This document shows positions 46,545 to 55,324 of a stretch of 64,000 nucleotides of DNA, in pieces. The stretch lies in assembly GCF_014650035.1 (NCBI RefSeq), contig NZ_BMUE01000003.1, positions 620,001-684,000 on the forward strand. The letters are read 5' to 3'. The notes beneath the pieces were generated by a model. The model was not told the DNA's origin. It worked only from the letters and a program-made list of their open reading frames with translations, and did no database searches. Position 1 is the stretch's first letter. Every line of letters begins with the position of its first letter. A program made the translations under genes and the position numbers. This stretch comes from Streptomyces lucensis JCM 4490 (GTDB lineage Bacteria > Actinomycetota > Actinomycetes > Streptomycetales > Streptomycetaceae).

Positions 46545-47922
46545 CTACCTGGACTGGCTCAGGCGCGAGGGCCGGATCGTGATCGTGGGCGCCTCACTGG
46601 CCGGACTGCGGGCCGCCGAGACCCTGCGTGCCGAGGGCTTCACCGGCTCGCTCACCATGATCGGTGACGAGCCGTACGAGCCGTACGACCGGCCGCCGCT
46701 GTCCAAGGCGGTCCTGCTGGGCAAGGCGTCGCCGCTGCACACCGAGCTGCCGCACCGCCGGGAGGTCGACGCCAAGTGGCGGCTGGGCGTCCCGGCGACC
46801 GGTCTCGACCTGACGGCCAAGCGGGTGCGGCTGGCCGACGGGGACGAGGTGGAGTACGACCGGCTGCTGATCGCGACCGGAGTGCGGGCCCGGCCCTGGT
46901 TCAAGGAGGAGGAGGGCCGCCTGGACGGCGTCTTCCTGCTGCGGACCCGCGACGACGCGGCGCGGCTGCTCCAGCGGCTGAGGTCCGCGCGCCGGGTGTT
47001 CATCATCGGCGCCGGGTTCGCCGGTTGCGAGGTCGCCTCGGCGTGCCGGGAGATGGGCCTCGCCGTCACCCTGGCGGAGCGGGCCGGAGCGCCGCTGGTG
47101 GGCGCGCTCGGCGGGGTGATCGGTGCGGTCGCCGCCGACCTGCAGACCGGGAACGGCGTGGACCTGCGCACCGGCATCACGGTCACCGCGCTGGAGGGCG
47201 ACCCGGCGGGGCGGGTGCGGTCCGTCCACCTGTCCGACGGCAGCGAGGTCGAGACGGACGTCGTGGTGGTCTCGCTCGGTTCGCTGCGCAACACCGAGTG
47301 GCTGACCGGGTCGGGGCTGGGAGCGGGCCCGCGGGGCATCGCCTGCGACGCCGGCTGCCGGGCCTTCGACTTCCGGGGCATCGTCACCGACGACGTGTTC
47401 GTCGCGGGCGACGTCGCACGGTCGCCGCACGCGCTGTTCGGTTACCAGTTCCTCTCCCTCGAGCACTGGGGCAACGCCGTCGCCCAGGCGGAGACCGCCG
47501 CGCACAACATGATCTGCCGGGGCGCCGACCGGCGCCCGCACCTGTGGATGCCCGCCTTCTGGTCCTCGCAGTTCAAGGTGAACATCAAGTCGGTCGGCGT
47601 GCCGCCGATGGGCGACCAGATCATGATCACGCAGGGCTCGCTGGCCGAGCGCCGGTTCGTCGGCGTCTACGGCCACCAGGGCCGGGTGGTCGCCGCCGTC
47701 AGCTTCGACAACACGCGCTGGCTGGAGTTCTACCAGCGGCAGATCGAGCGGGGCGCGCCGTTCCCGGTGGACTACACGACCGTGGACCGGCGCCCGGAGG
47801 GCCGGCAGCCGGTCGACGCGGACTTCCCCGACCCGTCCCTGCCGACCCACGGCCCCACGGTGACGCTGAGCGGCTACTCACCGGCCGACCAGCAGCTGGT
47901 GTTCACCCCGGCCCGCCACTGA
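46534..47922 (+). CDS. FAD-dependent NAD(P)H ferredoxin reductase
   Basis: A 462-residue pyridine nucleotide-disulfide oxidoreductase-type flavoprotein of the ferredoxin/rubredoxin reductase class. The FAD motif IVIVGASLAGLRAAETLR is at about residues 15-32, the second Rossmann motif FIIGAGFAGCEVASACRE binds NAD(P)H, and TDDVFVAGDVAR closes the FAD site. A C-terminal domain follows (MPAFWSSQFKVNIKSVG), the usual interface region. The start overlaps the ferredoxin gene and has GGGAGGCAG before it. With the ferredoxin and P450 it makes a complete class I electron chain. Confidence 0.93.
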   Translation: MAADYLDWLRREGRIVIVGASLAGLRAAETLRAEGFTGSLTMIGDEPYEPYDRPPLSKAVLLGKASPLHTELPHRREVDAKWRLGVPATGLDLTAKRVRLADGDEVEYDRLLIATGVRARPWFKEEEGRLDGVFLLRTRDDAARLLQRLRSARRVFIIGAGFAGCEVASACREMGLAVTLAERAGAPLVGALGGVIGAVAADLQTGNGVDLRTGITVTALEGDPAGRVRSVHLSDGSEVETDVVVVSLGSLRNTEWLTGSGLGAGPRGIACDAGCRAFDFRGIVTDDVFVAGDVARSPHALFGYQFLSLEHWGNAVAQAETAAHNMICRGADRRPHLWMPAFWSSQFKVNIKSVGVPPMGDQIMITQGSLAERRFVGVYGHQGRVVAAVSFDNTRWLEFYQRQIERGAPFPVDYTTVDRRPEGRQPVDADFPDPSLPTHGPTVTLSGYSPADQQLVFTPARH

Positions 47923-47957
47923 ACCCCGCCGTGGCCCCGACGCCCCAAGGACTTGTC

Positions 47958-49190
47958 ATGACGCAGGCCTCACTGTTCCGCCGGATCACCGACTTCGCCA
48001 ACCGCGCCGACCCGTATCCGCTGTACGAGGAGCTGCGCAGGACCCCGGTACTGCACGAGGAGGAGGACGGCCCCTACGTCATCAGTTCGTACTGGGACAT
48101 CAGGAGCCTGCTGCACGATCCGCGGATCAGCTCCGACGCCGCGAACCTGGCCGCGGCCGGGGACGAGCTGGCCGAGGCGCAGAGCACGGGACTGCCCCCG
48201 TCCTTCCTCCGACTCGACCCGCCGGAGCACGACCGGCTGCGGCGCATCGCCAACAGCGCCTTCGGGCCGCCCCACAAGCCGCACCGGATCGAGTCGATGC
48301 GGGGCGAGCTGCACGCGATCGTCGGCGGGCTGATCGACGGCTTCGGCGAGGCGCGCGAGATCGACCTGGTGGACCAGTTCGCGTACCCGTTCCCGGTCAC
48401 GGTCATCTGCCGGCTGCTGGGCGTGCCCCGCGAGGACGAACCGCGCTTCCGCGCCTGGGTCGACCCGCTCGTCGCCACCCTGGACCCCGAGACGCGCGCG
48501 GAGGCGGACGAGGAGTTCGTGAAGTCGGCGCAGGAGGCGCGGATGCAGCTCGGCATGTACCTGGCCGGGCTGGTCGAGCAGCGCACCAAGGACCCGCAGG
48601 ACGACATGCTGTCCGACCTCGCCGACAGCCGTGGCCCGGAAGGCGCCATGACCATGATGGAGGTGATGAGCACCGCGGTGCTCCTGCTGATCGCCGGTCA
48701 CGAGACGACGGTCAACCTCATCACCAACGGCATGCTCACCCTGCTGCGCCACCCGGACGTTCTGCACCGGCTGCGGGAGGACCCGGGGCTGTCGGCGAGG
48801 ATCGTGGAGGAGCTGCTGCGCTACGAGCCGCCGGTGCAGATCGTGCCGCAGCGCACGTGCATCGCCGACATCGAGATGCGCGGGGTGACCATCCCCAAGG
48901 GCTCGCGCATCTGGCTGATGCTCGCCGCGGGCAACCGGGACCCGGAGCGGTTCAAGGACCCGGAGAAGTTCGACCCCGACCGCGAGGACATCCAGCACCT
49001 CGGCTTCGGCAGCGGCATCCACAGCTGCTTCGGGGCGCCGCTGGCCCGGCTGGAGACGCAGATCGCGCTGTCCGAACTGGCCCGGCGGCTGGAGAATCCC
49101 CGCCTGGTCGAGGACCCGCCGCCCTACCGGCAGAACGCCGTGCTGCGCGGTCCCCGGCATCTGAGCATCGCCTTCGACGCCCTGCGCTGA
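47958..49190 (+). CDS. Cytochrome P450
   Basis: A 410-residue soluble bacterial P450. The I-helix motif LLLIAGHETTVNLI, the K-helix ExxR in EELLRYEPPVQIVPQRT and the haem loop FGSGIHSCFGAPLARLE with Cys357 are intact. SFLRLDPPEHDRLRRIANSAF is the C-helix. The GIHSC variant and general sequence fit the CYP105/107-like actinobacterial clade, but subfamily is not determinable by eye. It starts 36 bases after the reductase stop and is the third gene of the operon. The substrate is unknown; no biosynthetic gene cluster is adjacent, so detoxification or a lone tailoring role are both possible. Confidence 0.95.
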   Translation: MTQASLFRRITDFANRADPYPLYEELRRTPVLHEEEDGPYVISSYWDIRSLLHDPRISSDAANLAAAGDELAEAQSTGLPPSFLRLDPPEHDRLRRIANSAFGPPHKPHRIESMRGELHAIVGGLIDGFGEAREIDLVDQFAYPFPVTVICRLLGVPREDEPRFRAWVDPLVATLDPETRAEADEEFVKSAQEARMQLGMYLAGLVEQRTKDPQDDMLSDLADSRGPEGAMTMMEVMSTAVLLLIAGHETTVNLITNGMLTLLRHPDVLHRLREDPGLSARIVEELLRYEPPVQIVPQRTCIADIEMRGVTIPKGSRIWLMLAAGNRDPERFKDPEKFDPDREDIQHLGFGSGIHSCFGAPLARLETQIALSELARRLENPRLVEDPPPYRQNAVLRGPRHLSIAFDALR

Positions 49191-49219
49191 CCGCGCGGGG
49201 GCGCCCGCGCGGGCGGGTG

Positions 49220-49696
49220 TCAGCAGCCGCACTCGCCCCGCACGGGCGCCGTCAGCGGATCGGCCTCCCGGCGTGCCGGGCCCTGCCAGGTCTCGTAGGC
49301 GAAGCCCTCGCGGGCCCAGTACTCGAAGCCGCCGAGCATCTCCTTGACCTGGTAGCCGAGTTCGGCGAGGGCGAGGGCCGCGCGGGCGGCGCCGTTGCAG
49401 CCCGGACCCCAGCAGTACGTCACCACCGGCACGGACCTGTCCAGGAGCCGTCCGGCCTGCTCGGGGACGAGTGCGGTCGGCAGGTGGACCGCGCCGGGGA
49501 CGTGGCCCTGGTCCCAGGACTCGGTGGAGCGGGTGTCCACGAGGACGAAGCCGGGGTCGCCGTCGCCCGCGAGCGCGGCGGCGACGTCCGAGACGTCGGT
49601 GTGGAAGGCGAGGCTCGCCCGGAAGTGGGCGGCGGCCTCGGCGGGAGCGGCGGGCGCGACCCGCAGGACGGGGTTCTCGGGAGCCGTGGTGATCAT
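49220..49696 (-). CDS. Rhodanese-like domain protein
   Basis: A 158-residue single-domain sulfurtransferase. LVDTRSTESWDQGHVPGAVH is the CH2A-type motif, and the active loop CWGPGCN places Cys95 with a second Cys at 100. The protein ends in a Cys-rich tail (GECGC), possibly for metal or sulfur binding. It is divergent from an Lrp regulator, which may control it, and lies just after the P450 operon on the opposite strand. Known roles of such proteins include sulfur transfer from thiosulfate or persulfide handling; the donor is unknown. Confidence 0.92.
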   Translation of the reverse strand: MITTAPENPVLRVAPAAPAEAAAHFRASLAFHTDVSDVAAALAGDGDPGFVLVDTRSTESWDQGHVPGAVHLPTALVPEQAGRLLDRSVPVVTYCWGPGCNGAARAALALAELGYQVKEMLGGFEYWAREGFAYETWQGPARREADPLTAPVRGECGC

Positions 49697-49790
49697 GACC
49701 CAGAATCTACGGCCCGCCGCCCGCCCCCTGAAGTGACGATCCACGGCGTCCGCCTTGCCCGGCCGGGGATTGCCCTGCTATCCATCCGGG
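49697..49790. promoter_or_regulatory. Divergent promoter region, rhodanese / Lrp
   Basis: A short 94-base shared region with GACCCAGAATCTACGG on the rhodanese side and CTATCCATCCGGG just before the Lrp start. It must hold both promoters; no palindrome stands out. Confidence 0.35.
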
Positions 49791-50237
49791 ATGACCGCGT
49801 ATTCCCCGGACGCCACCGACTGGCGCATCCTCGACGTCCTCCAGCGTGCGGGGCGGGTGAGCTACGCCGAGCTGGCCCGCGAGGTCTCCATGTCGCCGAG
49901 CGCCGTCACCGAACGGGTCCGGCGGCTGGAGGAGGCGGGCGTGATCCAGGGGTACGCGGCGGTGGTCGACCCCGAGCGCCTCGGCCTGCCGATCCTGGCC
50001 TTCGTGCGCCTGAGGTACCCGAACGGCAACTACAAGCCGTTCCACGACCTGGTCGCGGCGACACCGCAGATCCTGGAGGCGCACCACGTCACGGGCGACG
50101 ACTGCTTCGTCATCAAGGTCGCCGCGCGCTCCATGTCCCACCTGGAGGAGATCTCGGGCCGGATCGGCGCCCTCGGCTCGGTGACGACCAGCGTCGTCTA
50201 CTCCTCCCCTCTCCCCCGGCGGCCACTCGGCCGCTGA
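49791..50237 (+). CDS. Lrp/AsnC-family transcriptional regulator
   Basis: A 148-residue Lrp protein. HTH: ATDWRILDVLQRAGRVSYAE, LAREVSMSPSAVTERVRRLE. Ligand domain: PILAFVRLRYPNGNYKPFHD, ILEAHHVTGDDCFVIKVAAR. It is divergent from the rhodanese gene, its probable target. It is the second Lrp in this window paired with a sulfur- or amino-acid-linked enzyme. The ATG at 49791 begins right before the HTH; 12 more residues are possible upstream. Confidence 0.92.
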   Translation: MTAYSPDATDWRILDVLQRAGRVSYAELAREVSMSPSAVTERVRRLEEAGVIQGYAAVVDPERLGLPILAFVRLRYPNGNYKPFHDLVAATPQILEAHHVTGDDCFVIKVAARSMSHLEEISGRIGALGSVTTSVVYSSPLPRRPLGR

Positions 50238-50423
50238 ACACCGGGGCCGGTGGCCCCGCATGCCTCACCGGAAGCGGGAGTCCCGCGATCACCCCTCGCA
50301 ACGCACCCGCGTTCCCCGGCTGCTCCGCGAGCCCCCGCGCGCCCTACCGACGGACCGTCCGCCCTGTGTTGACTGGCACCCCGATCACCCGGGCCTGACG
50401 GCCGAGGCAATCGAGAGGACCGC

Positions 50424-51023
50424 ATGAACATCCCATCCGCTCCGTTACCCGCCGGGCGTCTCGGCCGGCGCATCGGTACGACCGTGTTGCTCCTGGGCAC
50501 AGTGAGCACGTCGATGCTCTTCAGCCCGGTTCCCGCGGTCGCCGGCCAGACGGGCATGCAGAAGTGCATGGACGGCCGGCAGCCTGATGTGAGCGTTCCC
50601 TTCACCCAGACAGGCGGGGGGAACGACGGCTTCCCGGGAGGCCCCAACCCGCCGAACGGAATCTTCCCCGGCAACGCCCTGCACGTGGTGGTGGACGAGT
50701 CCGCGCGAGTCTCGATCTCCCATTGGAACACCGAGTTCTACGGCATCGACGGCAAGAACGAGGCCGCCACCTCCGGCTACCCGTTCCCCGGCTGGAAGAA
50801 GTACGCGAACGTGTTCCGGATGAACAACAACCCGGGCGGCTGGGTGGCCAGCGGGAGCGACCCCAACCCGTGGAACCCGCACTTCGTCCGCGAACTCAAC
50901 GTTCAGCGGTGCTGGGCCGCTCCGGGACTGCCGGTGCGCATGGGGGTGGGGATGAACGACGAGAACCTCGGGGACAATTCCGGATCCTGGAAGTGGACCC
51001 TCCAGATCTGGCGCAACGACTGA
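50424..51023 (+). CDS. Secreted protein with lectin-like (PA-IL/LecA-type) segment
   Basis: A 199-residue exported protein. A Sec signal (RLGRRIGTTVLLLGTVSTSM, cleavage near AVAGQ) is followed by a beta-rich body with three Cys. The end GVGMNDENLGDNSGSWKWTL is strikingly like the end of Pseudomonas LecA (ND...NNSGSF), where Asn/Asp residues bind calcium and galactose. FPGNALHVVVDESARVSISH also fits the start of that fold. The central segment (NTEFYGIDGKNEAATSGYPF) is unique to this protein as far as I can see. A calcium-dependent sugar-binding role is a hypothesis. The ATG follows GAGAGGACC. Confidence 0.75.
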   Translation: MNIPSAPLPAGRLGRRIGTTVLLLGTVSTSMLFSPVPAVAGQTGMQKCMDGRQPDVSVPFTQTGGGNDGFPGGPNPPNGIFPGNALHVVVDESARVSISHWNTEFYGIDGKNEAATSGYPFPGWKKYANVFRMNNNPGGWVASGSDPNPWNPHFVRELNVQRCWAAPGLPVRMGVGMNDENLGDNSGSWKWTLQIWRND

Positions 51024-51047
51024 CCGGGCCACCCACGCGGGCCCGGT
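51023..51047. terminator. Terminator between convergent genes
   Basis: ACCGGGCC (51023-51030) and GGCCCGGT (51040-51047), 8-bp stem with a 9-base loop, starting at the last base of the lectin-like gene's stop codon. Confidence 0.65.
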
Positions 51048-51066
51048 GTTCGGTCGGCCGTGGAGG

Positions 51067-54057
51067 TCAGGCGCCCCGCTGGCGGAGCGCCGAGCCCGAT
51101 CTGCCCTTGACGACCTCCAGCTGCGCGTGGATGCGGCGCCGCAGGTCCGGGACGTGGCTGACGATGCCGACGCTGCGGTCCCGTTCACGCAGGGAGTCGA
51201 GGACGTCCAGCACCTCGTCCAGGGTCTGGTCGTCGAGGCTGCCGAAGCCCTCGTCGATGAAGAGGGTGTCCAGGCGGACCCCTCCCGCCTCGTCGGTGAC
51301 CACGTCGGCGAGGCCGAGGGCGAGGGCGAGGGACGCGAAGAACGTCTCGCCGCCGGACAGGGTGGCGGTGTCGCGTTCCCGGCCGGTCCAGGCGTCGACC
51401 ACGTGCAGGCCCAGCCCGCTGCGGCCGCGTCCGGTGCGGTCGTCGGAGTGGACGAGGGTGTAGCGGCCCGACGACATGCGCCGCAGCCGGACGGTCGCGG
51501 CCGCGGCCACCTGCTCCAGGCGGGCCGCCAGAACGTACGACTCCAGGCGCATCCTGCGTTCGTTGTCGGCGGAGGTGCCCGCGGTGAGGGCGGCGAGCCG
51601 GGCGACGCGGTCGTACTCGTCGCGCAGCGGCGCGAGGCGTCGTACGGCCTCGGTGGCCCGGGCGGAGAGGCGGTCGAGTTCGGCGCAGCAGCGGGCGGCC
51701 GCGTCACGTGCTGAGGCGGCCTCGCGCAGGCGGTGTTCCGCCCCGGTGGCGGCCAGTTCGGCCGCGGCGGCGTCGGCGGGCGGCTGCTGGGCGGCCGCCG
51801 CGGTCGCGGCCTCGGCCAGGACGGCGCGTACGGCGGCCTCCTCGGACTGCCAGGCGTCCAGGCGGTGTTGCAGCTCGCGGTGGGCCGAGTCGTCCAGGAG
51901 GGCGGCGGCCGCGGCTCGCGGGGTGTCGAAGCCGGCCCGGTAGGCGGCGTCGGAGAGGCGGGCGTCGGCGTCCTTCAGGAGCCGGGCGGCGTCCCGCGCG
52001 GTGCGCACGGCGTCCGCGGCTTCGGTGAGCAGCGCCGCCTGCCGCTCCAGCTGGGCCGCGCGGGCGGCCACACTGCCGGCGGCGCCGCGCGCCTGCGTCA
52101 ACTCGGCTTCCAGGGCGGCCTGTTCCTGCTCCAGGGCCTCGCGCCTGGTGAGCCGGGAGGCGGTGCGTACGGCGGCCTCCTGGCGGTCGGCGAGGCGCTG
52201 TTCGCGTTCCCGCTCGGCCCGGCGCAGCTCCTCGTGGGCGGCGTGCAGGGCGGAGGCGTCGCGGCGGGCGCGGGCGTACTCCCGCTCCAGGTCGTCGGCC
52301 TCGGCGGTGAGCCGGGCGGTGGGGGCGTCGCCGGCCTCGGCGGTGGCGGCGGCCAGGGCCTCGCGGACCGTGCCGAGGCGCCGCTCGTCCTCGGCGTGCC
52401 CTTCGTCGGCCCGCCGGCAGGCGGCGAGGGCGCGTTCCTCGGCCTCGCGGTCGACGTGGCCGGCGACCTTGCGGGCCGGCGCCGGGTGTTCGGTCGCCCC
52501 GCAGACGGCGCACGGCGCGCCGTCGGTGAGATGTGCGGCGAGTTCGGCGGCGATGCCGTCGAGGCGCTGTTCCTTGAGGTCGAGCCAGTGGGCACGGGCG
52601 TCCAGGGCCCGCTGCCCGGAGGCGAGGGCCTGCTGCGTGGCCTGCTCCAGCTCCCCGCTCAGCCGGTCCCTGGTCCGGGCCGCGTCGAGGCGCCGGCGCA
52701 CGGGTTCCCGCTGGACGGCGAGCTGCTCGGCGCGGGTGGCGGCCTCCCGGGCGGACTCGACGCGCGCCTGCAGCGCCGTGCGCCGGGTGTCCCAGCCGTC
52801 GAGCCAGGCGTCGGCCTCGCGCAGGACGTCCTCGTCGGCGCGCTCCTGCCGGTCGAGTCCGGCCCGCTCCTCGACCAGGCCGACCAGGCGCCGCTCGGCG
52901 CGCCGGGCGGCGTCCAGGCCGCCCAGTTCCTCGGCGGCCCGGCGGGCGGCGGCGGCGAGTCCGCTCGCGTCGGCGTCGGCTTGGGAGCCGGGCAGCGCCG
53001 CACGCGCGTGCGCCTCGGCCCGGGCGGCCCGGCGGTGCTCCTCCTCGGCGGCCTCGCGCAGTTCCAGCGCGGGCGCGACGGCTTCGGCCTTGCGGGCCCG
53101 CGCCATGCGCTCCTGTGCCTCGCGGTGGTCACCGGCCCGTTCCCGCAGCAGTTCGGCACGTCGCCGCGCCTCGGCGAACCGGCTCTGCAGCCGGGCGAGT
53201 TCGCGCATGTCCTCCAGGGCGCCTCGGGCCGCGGCGTGGGCGGACTCCGCGGCGTCGAGGCCGCTGCGGGCGACCGCGAGGCGTTCGCGGGCCATGCTGC
53301 GGGCGACGGCGGCGGCACCGAGGACGGCGTCGGCCAGGCCGGGCTCGCCCGGAGCCAGCTCGGGCAGCTCCATGGCGTCGCCCGCCTCCTGCTGCATGCG
53401 GTGCGCGTCGGCGAGCAGCGCGGCATCCCCCTCCCGGACCCGGGCCTCGGTGGCGCGGCGGCGTTCGGCGAGCCGCTTCTCCACGTCGGCGAACCGCTGG
53501 GTGTCGAAGAGCCGGCCGAGCAGGCGGCCCCGGGCCTCGGCGTCGGCGCGCAGGAAGCGGGCGAAGTCGCCCTGGGGCAGCAGGACGACCTGGCAGAACT
53601 GCTCCCGGCTCATGCCGAGCAGCTGGGTGATCTCCTCGCCGATCTCCTGGTGGGAGCGGCTGCGGTCCTTCCAGGCACCGGCCGTGGCGTCGTGCTCGCG
53701 CAGCCAGGTCTGGGCCTTGTCGACCGTTGTGCCCCTGCCGCGCAGCTTGGGCCGCTCCCAGGGCGGGCGGCGGGTGATCTCCAGTCGGCGTCCGGCGACG
53801 GTCAGGTCGAGGCGGACCTCGGTGCGGGTGCCGGGCTCGGCGTGGTCGCTGCGCAGGTTCATGCCCTGGCCGCTCTGCCGGGCGCCGGGGACGGAGCCGT
53901 ACAGGGCGTAGCAGACGGCGTCCAGGACGGAGGTCTTGCCGGCGCCGGTCGGGCCGTGCAGCAGGAAGAGCCCGCCCGCGGACAGCGCGTCGAAGTCGAC
54001 GCTCTGGGAGCCTCCGAAGGGCCCGAAGGCGGTGATGTCCAGCCGGTGCAGTCTCAC
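51067..54057 (-). CDS. sbcC: SMC-family exonuclease subunit SbcC
   Basis: A 996-residue ATPase. Walker A HGPTGAGKTSVLDAV begins near residue 34. Long Ala/Glu/Arg coiled-coil arms (about 200-500 and 530-830) flank a zinc hook with CAVCG (about residue 516). The ABC signature LSGGETFFASLALALGLADV and Walker B LDTLFIDEGFGSLDDQTL lie near the end. It is the Rad50-like partner of SbcD, cutting hairpins and protein-blocked DNA ends. The GTG start overlaps the sbcD stop (GTGA). Length and layout are normal. Confidence 0.96.
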   Translation of the reverse strand: MRLHRLDITAFGPFGGSQSVDFDALSAGGLFLLHGPTGAGKTSVLDAVCYALYGSVPGARQSGQGMNLRSDHAEPGTRTEVRLDLTVAGRRLEITRRPPWERPKLRGRGTTVDKAQTWLREHDATAGAWKDRSRSHQEIGEEITQLLGMSREQFCQVVLLPQGDFARFLRADAEARGRLLGRLFDTQRFADVEKRLAERRRATEARVREGDAALLADAHRMQQEAGDAMELPELAPGEPGLADAVLGAAAVARSMARERLAVARSGLDAAESAHAAARGALEDMRELARLQSRFAEARRRAELLRERAGDHREAQERMARARKAEAVAPALELREAAEEEHRRAARAEAHARAALPGSQADADASGLAAAARRAAEELGGLDAARRAERRLVGLVEERAGLDRQERADEDVLREADAWLDGWDTRRTALQARVESAREAATRAEQLAVQREPVRRRLDAARTRDRLSGELEQATQQALASGQRALDARAHWLDLKEQRLDGIAAELAAHLTDGAPCAVCGATEHPAPARKVAGHVDREAEERALAACRRADEGHAEDERRLGTVREALAAATAEAGDAPTARLTAEADDLEREYARARRDASALHAAHEELRRAEREREQRLADRQEAAVRTASRLTRREALEQEQAALEAELTQARGAAGSVAARAAQLERQAALLTEAADAVRTARDAARLLKDADARLSDAAYRAGFDTPRAAAAALLDDSAHRELQHRLDAWQSEEAAVRAVLAEAATAAAAQQPPADAAAAELAATGAEHRLREAASARDAAARCCAELDRLSARATEAVRRLAPLRDEYDRVARLAALTAGTSADNERRMRLESYVLAARLEQVAAAATVRLRRMSSGRYTLVHSDDRTGRGRSGLGLHVVDAWTGRERDTATLSGGETFFASLALALGLADVVTDEAGGVRLDTLFIDEGFGSLDDQTLDEVLDVLDSLRERDRSVGIVSHVPDLRRRIHAQLEVVKGRSGSALRQRGA

Positions 54058-55217
54058 CGGGCCACCTCCCGTGCGGCGTCGTCGGCGCGCACCGTGTCGA
54101 AGGCGTCCCGCAGCACGGCCGCCTCCCGTTCGTCCGGTCCGGCGCCGCGCACATGCGCGACGAAGTCCTCGGCGATCTGCTGGTCGCTGCGGCCGGCGAG
54201 CCGCCGGGCGTAGGACACCTGCGGGTCGTCCGGGGCCCGCTCGGGGGCGAACACCAGGCTGAGGGTGTGCGGGAAGCGCTCGGCGAGCCGGGCCATCGGG
54301 TCGGCCGGGCGGACCGCGTCGGTGAGGGTGGCCTCGATCCAGGCGTTCTCGTGCCGGGCCAGCTCAGGGTCGGCGAGGAGGTCGTCCAGGGTGCCGCGCA
54401 GGCGGGCGAGCGGGCGCGGGACCGGGCAGTCGACGCGCTCGGCGTCCAGGGCTCCGTCGGTGCCGAGGTCGACGAGCCACATGCTCTTGCGGTGGTCGGC
54501 CTCGGAGAAGGAGTAGGCGAGCGGGGAGCCGGAGTAGCGGACGCGCTCGCTGATCGTCTGGCAGCCGTGCAGGTGCCCGAGGGCGACGTAGTCGACGCCG
54601 TCGAAGACGCCGGCCGGTACGGCGGCCACACCCCCGACGGTGATGTCCCGCTCGCTGTCGCTGGCCCGGCCGCCGGTGACGAAGGCGTGGGCGAGGACGA
54701 CGGAACGGGTGCCGGGCGCGCGCGTGGCGAGGTCGGCGCGGACGCGGTCCATGGCGGCGCCGAGCACCGCCTCGTGGCCGGCCCGCTCCACCGTGAACTC
54801 GTCCCTCACCAGAGCGGGCTCGAGATAGGGCAGGCCGTAGAAGGCGACGTCGCCGTGGGGGTCCGCCAGCACGACGGGCGTGCCCACGGCGGACGGTTCG
54901 GTGCGCAGGTGGATGCCCGCGCGGTCGATGAGTCCCGCACCGACGCCGAGGCGGCGGGCCGAGTCGTGGTTGCCCGAGATCATCACCGTGGGCACGCCGA
55001 GGTCCGCGAGGCGGTGCAGGGCGTCGTCGAACAGCTCGACCGCGGCGAGCGGCGGCACCGCGCGGTCGTACACGTCCCCGGACACGACCACCGCGTCCAC
55101 CTCGCGCTCGCGCACGGTGGCGACGAGGTGCCCGATGAACTCGGCCTGGGCCCCGAGCATGGCCACCCGGTGGAAGGCCCGGCCGAGATGCCAGTCGGAC
55201 GTGTGCAGGAATCGCAT
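54054..55217 (-). CDS. sbcD: Exonuclease subunit SbcD
   Basis: A 387-residue Mre11-like metallophosphoesterase nuclease. MRFLHTSDWHLGRAFH (Asp, His ligands), VVSGDVYDRAVPP, MISGNHDSARRLG and VALGHLHGCQTI give the complete dimanganese site. The C-terminal region carries the capping and SbcC-binding parts. It forms a heterotetramer with SbcC. First gene of the pair; it starts with ATG and is not linked to the gene upstream. Confidence 0.96.
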   Translation of the reverse strand: MRFLHTSDWHLGRAFHRVAMLGAQAEFIGHLVATVREREVDAVVVSGDVYDRAVPPLAAVELFDDALHRLADLGVPTVMISGNHDSARRLGVGAGLIDRAGIHLRTEPSAVGTPVVLADPHGDVAFYGLPYLEPALVRDEFTVERAGHEAVLGAAMDRVRADLATRAPGTRSVVLAHAFVTGGRASDSERDITVGGVAAVPAGVFDGVDYVALGHLHGCQTISERVRYSGSPLAYSFSEADHRKSMWLVDLGTDGALDAERVDCPVPRPLARLRGTLDDLLADPELARHENAWIEATLTDAVRPADPMARLAERFPHTLSLVFAPERAPDDPQVSYARRLAGRSDQQIAEDFVAHVRGAGPDEREAAVLRDAFDTVRADDAAREVAR

Positions 55218-55324
55218 GTTGACCGAGACTAACGGCCGGGTCCGGCGTCACGGGCGGTCACTCCCGTACCAGCTCGTCACGTCCGGGCGACCACAGGCCA
55301 CTTGTGTCCGATTAACCCCAATTG

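Noticed and set aside
46534..49190. P450 operon as part of a secondary-metabolite cluster
   Set aside because: No synthase, transporter or pathway regulator is adjacent; neighbours are a small membrane protein and a rhodanese.
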